Shown: positions 54,651-64,000 of the stretch, piece by piece | How the letters are laid out: each line of letters opens with the position of its first letter | How positions within the stretch are numbered: the stretch's first letter is position 1 | From: Ancylostoma caninum | Lineage: Eukaryota; Nematoda; Chromadorea; Rhabditida; Ancylostomatidae | Direction: 5' to 3' | Assembly: GCA_037903475.1 (NCBI GenBank) | Contig: JBAJFG010000019.1 | Span: 1,116,001 to 1,180,000, forward strand | Length of the DNA stretch: 64,000 nt | Notes under the pieces: generated by a model | Databases searched by the model: none | What the model saw: the letters and a program-made list of their open reading frames with translations, nothing else | What the model was told of the DNA's origin: nothing | Made by a program: the position numbers and the translations under genes

Positions 54651-55547
54651 TCACTACCGACAAATACGCTATTAAAACTTTTTTTCAGGTGTCTAAGTTT
54701 GTACAAGCAGATGTCATTCAGGAGACATTTAGGAGACGAAGGACGTGCAACTTCGTTTATTACTCTGATCCAACGTGGTTATGTGTTCATGAATCTTAGC
54801 CCAGGTCAACGAAAGGTTCGGTCTGTCTGCGATGGGGAAATCGGTTGCGAGTTTGTCCAAGAGAATAACGTGTGGAATTGAACATACAATGGCGCCAGAC
54901 TGTCGTTTTATAAGTCGCGTACGTCCGAATGAAAGTAGAATATGTACGTAAATTACTGGCATTAAGTAAGCAGTTAAGCACATGCACACCACTTATTTAC
55001 CCTCCGAACCTCCAATTGTTGGCGTTCAATACTATGCCAGGTAAATCTTGAAGAAGAATCACTTAGAAGTGGCGCCATAATATTGTTTTATAAGAAATTG
55101 GAGAGATTTTTTCGAATTTGAACAATTTGCAGCAAAGAACTTTATCTTAATGTAGGAACATACGCACATCTATAATGCAGTGAATCACTCTTGACAGAAA
55201 CGCCTGTTTTGGAAACACAAGCGTTGATCCTTTGTTCAACAAAAGCTATGACTGTTTTTCACCAATGTACGTACGTACGTATGCATCCATACATGTCGTC
55301 TCATACCGACTTTCTGGAATGTTGCCTGCAAATCTTTAACTACTGTTTGGGAGAGTAGTGCCTTCCATGAATCCAGGGTTCTTTTATTATCGTTGTTAAA
55401 TGCGGTGAAAAGAAGTTCATCTAGGAGATGTTCTCGTTCGCGTTACCGGTAATTTTATGAGAGCTTGTGAAGCCGGTGGGCGTAACGCCGACTGAAAGTC
55501 GCCGCCTCCAGACTAGACGCTTCCAGTTCGCTTTCGTCGATCTCATT

Positions 55548-58500
55548 ATGAGAATTATCTGGATACTAGTAATTTTCACTAGGGCCAACGCTGATTGTGA
55601 GTTTCAATTCTCATTTTCCTTTCGGATTAAACTATAAAGCTTTTGATGAGCGCATCGGCTCCTTCAAAAAGGGAGTATCCACAATGTGAGTTTTGTGTAG
55701 CTATTTGTTATCCCACTGCACATACCATGTATGCGCTATTGCGTTGTTTTTCTCTAAACCCCAATATCTTCGAATTTATGTAAGACTAAGTTGAACTGTT
55801 TGTTTGAACCATTCAATGTATTAGTATGTATGTTTACGCAAGACACAACAGAATTTTCTGTGTAGATTTAAAATAAATGAACTGCGCAGCACACTGCTGT
55901 TAGCCTTGATAAGCAATTCCACGAAATCGCGGCGACGACACACGTATAAAGGTTGCACTTGCCTGGACCCACTCGCACGCGCTGCTCTCCTGCATATTAG
56001 CACCCTGCCGGCCCGCACCCACACTCCTTGCTCTCCCTGCCTTCATTCCCGATCGGGTTCATGTTGTGAGTAAGTCTCGCATCGAAAAATGGCGAAATTA
56101 ATATCTAGTCGCTACTGCTTGGACATTGTTATATGTATTTATCAAGTATATTCTTATGTTATGTTCATATAGTATAGCATTGTTGCCTACTGTAAACATT
56201 TTCTGGTTTCTCATACCAAATGCAGCAAGGAAGCCCTGCGTTACCCCCTAGCGGACGTTTTCTGCTACGTCCATTTCTCCCCAACATGTTCTCGCCAAAA
56301 AGAGTGAATGGTCCTTCAACTTCACCTTTTACAAGATGTCCATTTTCACGCCGAAGTTCAAGCCCGTCAAGCCTTTGCCAGGACTAAAAAGCGAAAAACA
56401 AGCGTTAGTTCATCGAATTCAAAGCGGAATGAAGCGTCATGTACATAGCAATGCTCTAAAAATTCTAGAGCATCTTTTCCATCTATGGGGCCACTTAGAT
56501 ATCTTTCTCCTAGAGCAGGAAAAAATTCAAAACTTTTTTGCGTGATACGCCCTACTGACTGCAGCACAACCAACTGTAATATTCTTAGTTTTTGGAAGAG
56601 TTATGGACTTCGTTAAGATTGAGCAGATTTAGCTGAAGTTAGGGTGGCTGTCACGAGTAACATCTACTTTTAAATAGAGCTGAGAGCGCGAACTGGGTGG
56701 CAGAAACCTTCGTAGTTGGTCTATGCTAACTGCTGTTGCTAGATGCTTCGCAGATGTAAAAAAAGTGGTCGGCGGATACGCACTTTCTGGCATAAATGGA
56801 TTGAGTCTGCTGCGAACATCCCTATTCTTGCCAAGATCCCACCGACAACGCTCATTTCGTGAGACAATGTGAATTTTACGGAATGATAGACTTCGACCTT
56901 TGTGAATAAAAATTTATTCCTGAAATAATGAATGCACCAAATCGGTAGTTTTTATTCAATTCTAGTCCTCATGAGTACCTACAACTCATATAAAAATTTG
57001 AACTGCCTAGGTCTATTGTAAAAGAAGTTACGCAGGAAAAACCATCTGTTGCAAAACTTTTGACCGCGACTGTATGTATGTGTTATTGTGCAAGGTTTGC
57101 TGATTTGCTGACTCATTTCTCTGCTATATTAGAATGCTTTTCGTACATCTAAATCGTGTCCAATAGTGCCCATCTAAGCTATCTTCTGATTACAAACTCA
57201 CCTTGAAGCTGAAGACATAGGCGAAAAATTCGGTGCAGGCTTACCAGTGGAGGTTTTTGGCGCCACCAAATAATACGCAGATTCAACTCGCGATTTCCAA
57301 ACAAAACAACGAAATATACTACTTTTGAGGGCGGTTTTGAGGGAATCAAGCATTGCTTCGTGTTCTCGATGACGAGGGGGAGATGACCGCGCAAAATCCC
57401 ATGAAGATGGATGCTGATTAGGGCAAAAGACGAGGCTCTTTCCAAAGTTGCTTGGATGACGAAACTAAGCCACACATTCCGAAGGTCACAGCAAATTGGC
57501 CAAATTATAGGCTTGCACAGTCATTTTAAAGTACTTTCAATCTGATTTCTAGTTTTCAGTACACATTCACTCACTGGCTGCTACTCCGTTTTTTTCAAGA
57601 ACACATTAGGTGATCACTGGGAGCATGGGTAGTCATAGTTTTTTTCCTCCAATGTTTCTTACTATAGAATCCGTCTTAGTAGAAAGCCGTTGTTGTCGCT
57701 AAAAAAAAGCCACCCCGAGCGCTTTAGGAATAACCAAAGCACCAAAGGTTTCCTCGAAAATTTAGTCGATTTTGTAGGAAAATTGTCACTCGCAAGAATT
57801 CGCATTTTTAAAGATGTGTCTCGAGTCAGTACTAACCTTAGAGATCCGTCACCCCACCGATTGAGCCATCCATGTCAATGCCGTTCATAGGGAACAAAAT
57901 AGATTGAAAATTTCACACTTTGACGCACGTGCATCTATATGGTAGGGCGCTTACGCAGCTCAGACGCACGCTTTACGTCCTCGCGGCGGCCGCACGTTCT
58001 TTCTCTGGGAATGTACATGCCGCAGTGAGCAGTCTTCGTGGAAAACCCTTCGGAAATGGATGCATGCGTCTGACGCACGCACCCTACCACAAATGGCCCT
58101 CATCCCGCTTGACTTGCATGCAAACACCCTTCCATGCTTTTGTGCTGTCAGACAGCCTAGTTATGTCTTGGTAACACCATTCATCTAATGTATAAATGCA
58201 CAACTTTGTCGAAAATTCTTTAAGAGATTACATTGCCAAGCAAAATTTTCTTCAGAAAAATGTATGGGCGAGCACATTCTTTTTCCACGACTATTGTCCT
58301 GAACTTCACAGGACAGATCTCCGCTTAATAGCATATTATCAAAAATTTGATTAAGAATATGACCTTTGACTGGAATATCCTGCAGAATCAACCACGAAAC
58401 GCTATGCAAAGAAGTGAAACTTTCTTTTTAATATTTAGTTTGCCCAGGGATGATCAACAAAATAAAGACTAGTAGAACATCCTTAGTTAGAACGTATATC

Positions 58501-61500
58501 ACTGCTACGTCATCAGACTTATTGCTAGCTGGCGGTGAACGTAGAAAACAGCTACTGCAGTAACGAATGAGTCTGGCAATGATCTGACAATAAAGTTGAA
58601 TCTATGGTAGGATAGTCTGAACTTGACACGCGTAAGTGTTCTCTGAAGTGGAACTTCAACCGCGCCCGATAGGAATACCTGCTGTTTTACATCTCCTGTA
58701 AACTCAGCTAGTATTCTGCTTACTCCATTACTCTACAAACTACTGCATTAATTAGCAGAATCTACTGGAAGGAATTCTCGTTCAGCTTTGGAATGTGCTG
58801 ACGACCCGGCGCTTGTGGGACGTTGCCTTCGGCCGCTTTTAGACGTATGGGAAGCAATTCGTGAAACTGAATCCCACGCCCAGGATCTCCTTTTCCCGGT
58901 AACGATTTTATTCGTCACAGTTAATCAGTGAGCGTTGATGAACTTTGTCTAGGGCGATTCGTTTGCAGGTCCCTTTCTATAGCAAAGATGCGGTTCACAA
59001 ACTCTGCGCCTCTTACATCACCTCATTGGATCAATGCTGGGCCGAAGAGAAAATGAACAAGTGCAGTCATTTTGTAGACTGGTCAACTCCCTCCATTTCT
59101 CGATCCATTTTTCAGATGCTCATCAAACCCACTGATGCAGTTTGTTGATGGTCACCTCAAGTTCATATGTAGTCGTTATGGACCAGCTTTTATGGGTAAG
59201 CTAATCTTCTCAAGAATTTCAAGATTCCAAGAGTGGAATAAAAGTATTTGTTTGAGTAAGGCAAACAAGTCTACTGTGAGGAGGGGGGGGGGCACATTGA
59301 GAAAGGAGAAGTACCTGAGGTGGTTGTAAAAGTCTTGGAACGACGACGAAACGATGGGTAGAAGGTCGCGGTGAACAGTCAGCTGTAATGTGCAACCATG
59401 AATAAGCTAAGAGCTAACTGACAACCGTGGCCTTCGAATGTTGAGCTTTTGCAAAACCTTCCGACCCTTAGAGGTTTTGAACCTTCACACATGGAATATT
59501 CGGTGTCCTTGGAGTATGCTGACATACCTCTGAACCATAGATTCGAATACTAACACAGCTTATGTGACCACTATAAGCCAAGCGGCCAGTGAATCTCTTC
59601 TCCTCGCATAACCTACCTTTGATGCGTTAGCTCAGAAATGTCCTTCCGCACCCAAAAATATGGGAAGATGTAGAGCTCAGCTTTCAGAATCAGCCAACAG
59701 GAAATGGGAATCATCGATGACTCCGGTGGAAGATTATGGTTATCGATCGAGACAGTGGGAGCATTGATCAGTTGGGTGTACCTGGGAATGCGTTGCGTTT
59801 TCACCGAAAAGGAGTCAGTGTACGACGATGAACTCGAACCATGGGCAAAAAGTCTTCTAAAAAACTTTTTCGGAAAACGACGAGGTCGCCGTCTGCGTCT
59901 CGCGCGCTCCACACTCTTTTACTCCCCGTGTCCTCGTCGTTTCATACTGGTAGCGAGTTCGCCTGCAAGTATGGTCCTCGTTTCGTCATATTACTCGAGC
60001 TCCATACTTAGAGAACCATGTTCGGGCATTACATCACCTCTCCCTTAGTTCCCCGTAAGTTGGGTGTTAGCTGCCAGTTATCGATCATCGTTAACTGACA
60101 CTTTCAATAGGTTTACTACCACCTCTAAGAAATTCGTATAGTACAGAACACCTGTGAGGTCCCCGTAAGCAAAGTGTGCATCCAAGCAGGCATGCCGGAA
60201 ATTTGCGGAAGTTTGGCAAGGCTTTTTCACATCACCTGTGATCTCCAGTACAGTTATGGACCACCATCATCACCAATGGATAACGCAATCATTACTGACA
60301 GGCGCGACTGTTAAACCCAAAGGCACCTAAGGGACCGTGCCAGGCTAAGGAGAACGTAACTAAGGTTATACGGTCATGATAGTTGCGAACGGAAGCGAGT
60401 TTCCTCCGCAACAGAATCAAGCAAATTGGATGTCGAACAAGGAAGTACAGCCAGGACAGCTTATCCCCAGAAGACGCATTATTGTATTCCACATCATGCA
60501 AGAACGCAATCACTGCTATGGCTGACAGAACTACACGAACTGATGGAGAATTCCACCCCATTTTTTCCTTTTGGTTCAGAGTCAGAAGTTTGTAATTGCT
60601 AAGAGTTTGTGGACAACCATGTAATTGCGCTTAACCTGGTGTAAATCGGACTAGTGTAAATTAATTGCCGTTTCACGGCACGCACAAATAAACTCTTACC
60701 TCCTGCCCTGTGAAACCAATCGCACCAAGTTTTTTTTTAAACTGCTAGGGTAGGTTTCTCCCCCTCTTTTAATTGCTGCTTGAAAATTCCCGCCAGCTCT
60801 TCCCTGCGGTTCTCTATGGAGTTGCGAACACATGATAAGTAGACGCGATTTTCGAGTAGTAATGGGGATAAAGGGTGACGACTTCGGATTCCAGCACTCT
60901 TCGCAGCAGCTATCCGCTGTCTTTGTTTTTGTTTTTTGTGAATCATTATGCCAGTGAACGGTAAGCTACTGTTTGGCGGAATTTTCTTCCGGCGATGACA
61001 ACCATGGTTGTGGTCGCAGAATTTCCCTTAACGATCAGGCCTTGAGGACAGTGGTTGAATGTATACCGAAACCTATCGTTCGGACTTCATCCTACTGAAT
61101 ATTTGTTTTCCCGAGCTTTAGATGCGAACCTGCGAAGCAGCTGAGTGCTGATCTGGAGCATGCTGAAATCGCCTACCAAGAGTGCGAATCCTTGCGCTCT
61201 CATTATCCCCTTATATAAATCATGGTAGTGCAACAAAATTTTCTAGAGCGCAGGCGTAGGGGAATAGCACGTGATCGCATGATTTTGCCATGAGGCTTGA
61301 TTATAGACTGTGGCTCGCTAGGATGCGCAGCTGACGGGGCATTCGGCCGATGTTTCGTCATAGGTGTATAGACGTGGTGGAAGTCGGACGCATTCGGGAT
61401 TTCGCGGTGGGACCAGCGGCTAACGGTCTCGAGCCCTCCGGACGAGACAGTGTTTGCAAGGATTTGACGATGCATTGCCGCAATGTACGGAGCAGAGTAG

Positions 61501-64000
61501 CCCCTCTGATGGAACATTGTCAGTAACTGCACTCAATCTTGGAACGCTGAACGTGAATCACTTCGAAGGATGACTAGAGGCCGTAGCGATACGATTCACT
61601 CGGTTTCTTTATGTAGGATGTGCTCCTTGCGCACCTCTCATTATTGAGGTCCCATGGGAATTATACAGATTGAAGATCCGTCTGTTCTTAAGGAGGGCAG
61701 TACAATCAAATACACAGGATGAACGGACGAAAAACACGTCAATATAAGTTGTTGTGACATCTTCTGGAACCATTTGTGCAATTGATCAGACTTTCTAAAT
61801 ATTTCCTAACTTTCTTCCATTTTTTTTCAAGATTTACAAAGAGTGCGGGTGCACTGACGACGTACTGATCTGCCGGGGCACATAGTTCAGAAAAACATCA
61901 GGATACGGGTCCATCGATGGAGAATGGGTCCACAGGCGGGCCAATATTGGGAAAAGCGCTGGGACACGGCTAGCCCAATAGTGTGAGGAACGCCAGGATA
62001 CAGATCCATGAATGGAGAATGGGTCTTCCCTGGTCCAAAAGTGGGGAAAGTGCCTGGATACGGGTGCGCGGATAGAGAGTGGGTCCGCATGATTCTCATT
62101 AGTGGGAAAAACGCCAGCATACGGGTCCACGGATGGAGAATGGGTCCGCCGTGGCCCAATAGTTTGGAAAACACAAGATGCACATCTACGGGTGGAGTAG
62201 GGGCACACTACGCACTCATTTGTGTCTCAGTCGACCACCTCTTCTTCCTCCCTCTATATTGAAGCAGAAGCTCATCAGTTGGACTATCTCAGCAACGTGA
62301 AGCTTGAATCATTTCAGGTGATTATTCGCACGGCATTAGTTACACTGTGTTGTTCACAAGTCCTAAAGCCATGTGAAAGATACTCCTGCGCAGAGTTGAA
62401 AGTGGCCGCTCATAACGGGTCCACAGGCATGTAAGGAATGTGACAAAAAGTAGGTAGTATCACTGCATCGGAAATTAGCTTTACATGTAGGTGCGTGATT
62501 GGAAATTTGGAAGGAACTCTAAGATCGCGAGAAGATTCGAAGCCTGACGAGGCGGCCAGCTCCGTAGAATATACGCAACTCATAAGAATGATTTTGTATT
62601 TGAGCTCAGTTAATGATTAGTTCTGCTTATTTACTAATTTTCTAAGCATTTCGCACGTGTGAAGCTTTTGCACATACCTCAAGTGGCTGCCCCACCCCAC
62701 TTTCTAGCGTCCCGAAGGGGCGCTAGTTTGTTGAAATAGGATGAGACGTTCACTGGATTATTGGAGAGGGTCCGCCCCGCTGAAGGAATGCTGAACTGAT
62801 GAAAAAAAGTTGTGCTCGAGCCGAGTTATAGCACTTTAAACTAGAGTATCTCTCTCGCAATTTAATTAAGCACATGCCTGATATCATGTATGAGCCAACC
62901 ATCTATTGCGCATGAGTTTTTCAGACAATTACGACTGCATCTCGAAAGCACTACTGGAGTCCAAGCAGTGCTGGACGCACATCTATGGAGTACCCAATCC
63001 CACCCGAAACGACGGTGAGAACATACGAAAAGTAGAAAAAGGGGTCATAATATAATAAGCAGAAGACTGTTCACTGTTTTAGGTAAATGCAACGGTCTGG
63101 CCACTTTCTACGAGTGCATTGAAGACCATCTGGATGATCGTTGCGGAGAAATAGCCACAACGCTTTTGGCCGCATCGATCGAGGAACTCGGATGCATGGA
63201 TGGTGAGTTAGACAAATCTGATCCTGCAACGATGAAGAATAAGTTACCTTGCAACTTGCAGGAACCTCCGAACGTCGCCGCATTTTAGAGCAGGCTAATT
63301 CCACTGACATGTTGACTGAGCAGTTTAGAAGAGGTGGCGCTGCTTTCTTACCTATACTCACTAGGCCGCTCTCGCGATCTAGCTAGCGTACATGCCTCCT
63401 AATGCATTTCGATAATAGGTATTTTTCATTGCTTTATGATGACAATATTATGCTCCAGATTACTTCAAAAACGCACAGAAGATGGAACTTCACATATCAA
63501 CTCAGAAACCGGCACGCAGTGAAGAAGGTAAGCGGCCCATGGACATGAGGGAGATCTTCGAAGCGATCTTGCAAAATGTTTTCAGATTACCCCAAAATGC
63601 CTGAGATTGCCTTTGCTCAAGATAATAACTCCACAAGTAAGTTTGTATTTGTTCTCATTGAAAAACATTATCTGCCGAGCTGTTTCTTTATTAAGGCTCA
63701 ATGGAAACTAGTCCTTCAACACCATTTCTTGACGTCTCCGAGACCATGACTACTGACAGATCAGGAGTGGATGCCGATGTGGGGTCAACCGCGTACCAAA
63801 CGACGGAAGCTGCCCTGACATCTATGCCCAATGTTGCGGAAACCGATGATGCAAAAGAATTTCATGTTACGACCGAAATTCCTGAGACCACGGAGATCAC
63901 AGTTCCCACCACGACACATCCCCCATACTGCGTCCCACACCGTGACCACTTCACTATCAACATCTGCCTTAAAAACATAATGGCGTAAGTTACAGCGAGA
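55548..64000 (+). CDS. secreted cysteine-patterned (T20D4.11/DUF19-like) matrix protein, 5' part of gene
   Basis: ATG at 55548; exon 1 (55548-55596) encodes a signal peptide, MRIIWILVIFTRANAD. Phase-consistent exons then follow: 58756-58898, 58969-59060, 59116-59195, (gap), 62318-62426, 62925-63014, 63083-63202, 63262-63333, 63459-63527, 63586-63636, 63696-63984; the gene runs past the window. The first cysteine unit (ECADDPALVGRC... KLCASYITSLDQCWAEEKMN.. KC... FICSRYG) and the second (YDCISKALLESKQCW... KCNGLATFYECIEDHLDDRC ... ELGCM) have the spacing of nematode T20D4.11/DUF19-type secreted domains. Later exons are Ser/Thr/Asp-rich, and the last ends as a new cysteine unit starts (PPYCVPHRDHF). 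Nearly all later introns are phase 1. Exon 2 lies 3.2 kb from exon 1, so that link is less certain. Exons between 59195 and 62318 are unresolved; a candidate (CEPAKQLSADLEHAEIAYQE, about 61122-61206) has no matching phase. Confidence 0.7.
57027..57071 (-). repeat. solo Tc1/mariner-type terminal repeat
   Basis: Read on the minus strand the end is CAGTCGCGGTCAAAAGTTTT, next to TA, typical of Tc1/mariner termini. The partner terminus was not found in the flanking 1 kb. Confidence 0.4.
57955..58080. repeat. dispersed GC-rich repeat, copy C
   Basis: It shares CAGACGCACGCTTTACG, GGCGGCCGCACGTTCTTTC and ATGCATGCGTCTGACGCAC, in the same order and orientation, with copies A and B at 32480-32735. No coding capacity and no clear terminal repeats. 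Confidence 0.55.
59196..62317 (+). other. unresolved part of the second secreted gene
   Basis: This lies between mapped exons of the gene beginning at 55548. It contains candidate cysteine-bearing exons near 61122 and 61836 and the minisatellite at 61901-62175. Other frames of 70-114 codons (for example 59704-60048) have no family or splice support. Confidence 0.4.
61901..62175. repeat. minisatellite, about 60-bp units
   Basis: Units start GGATACGGGTCC-like at 61901, 61996, 62056 and 62117; spacings are 95, 60 and 61 bases. Each contains GGATGGAGAATGGGTC and a CCAATAGTGGGAAAAACGCC-like end. The first interval carries an extra partial unit. Peptide repeats read on either strand (such as THSPSVDPYAGVFPT) follow from the tandem DNA. 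Confidence 0.8.
62427..62924 (+). other. intron with a GC donor
   Basis: Between exons 62318-62426 and 62925-63014. Using donor AG|GCATGT gives phase 1 and matches the phase-1 acceptor; the nearby GTAAGG at 62431 would not. The hairpin CTAGCGTCCC/GGGGCGCTAG lies at 62705-62727. Confidence 0.45.

Larger units (their letters stand above)
51738..55547. other. repeat-bearing intergenic region, no gene supported
   Basis: Contains the palindrome TTACATGTAAGC/GCTTACATGTAA (52231-52261), the hairpin at 52383-52415 and a TAAA-type microsatellite at 54592-54650. Open frames of 60-87 codons occur on both strands without splice support. Confidence 0.45.
55597..58755 (+). other. large intron of the second secreted gene, repeat-bearing
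   Basis: It contains a lone Tc1/mariner-type terminal repeat (ending CGACTG then TA at 57070-57073), a GC-rich dispersed repeat (57955-58080) and several short frames. I see no gene within. Confidence 0.45.

Noticed and set aside
59704..60048. 114-codon plus-strand frame
   Set aside because: Length alone; no splice phase with the surrounding gene and no recognisable domain.
61834..62208. 124-codon minus-strand frame with repeated THSPSVDPY-like peptides
   Set aside because: It arises from the 60-bp minisatellite; no start, splice or expression evidence.

Overview
The window is nuclear DNA of a nematode. The reasons are short introns with T-rich ...TTTCAG acceptors and GTAAGT/GTGAGT donors, an 18-base match to the start of the SL1 spliced leader, and nematode-style extracellular families (Kunitz plus lustrin-type repeats, CC-type cysteine repeats, a cysteine pattern like the T20D4.11/DUF19 families). 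A clade V parasite (strongylid, hookworm-like) is my inference from the protein style and repeat density; no species can be named.

Layout. (1) 1-14153, plus strand: the 3' part of a large secreted matrix-type gene. A 4.95-kb Ser/Thr/Pro-rich exon is followed by about 21 short exons that encode four Kunitz domains and three lustrin-type repeats; I joined them by checking reading phase at every junction. (2) 14.2-44 kb: an accessory region dominated by decayed mobile DNA. It holds relics of a MULE-like, a PIF/Harbinger (both of its genes), a Helitron and a Tc1-like element, RTE-type retroelement tails, four elements flanked by TTAA, a hAT-like and a mariner-like MITE, and a palindromic repeat family. 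Scattered in it are a decayed STK16-like kinase and the 3' end of a cysteine-rich CC-type gene (37.8-39.0 kb, minus). (3) 45.2-48.1 kb, minus strand: an uninterrupted 966-codon Penelope-like element reading frame with the GIY-YIG nuclease placed in front of the reverse transcriptase (permuted order). It has a structured, hammerhead-ribozyme-like segment in its 3' flank. Next to it lie a compact 130-residue coiled-coil gene (49.06-49.60 kb, plus) and two hairpins with the same loop and compensating stem changes. (4) 50-55.5 kb: RTE tail, hairpins, microsatellites, no convincing gene. (5) 55548 to beyond the window end, plus strand: a second secreted gene with a signal peptide and exons carrying cysteine patterns like nematode T20D4.11/DUF19-type domains, split by large repeat-filled introns.

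The two matrix genes are the working host loci seen here. The intact Penelope-like element is the best candidate for recent mobile activity. The most interesting signals are that element, the hammerhead-like cores near it and in an inverted repeat inside the first gene, and the TTAA/AGGCA element family. All gene models are read by eye; no search or folding program was run.
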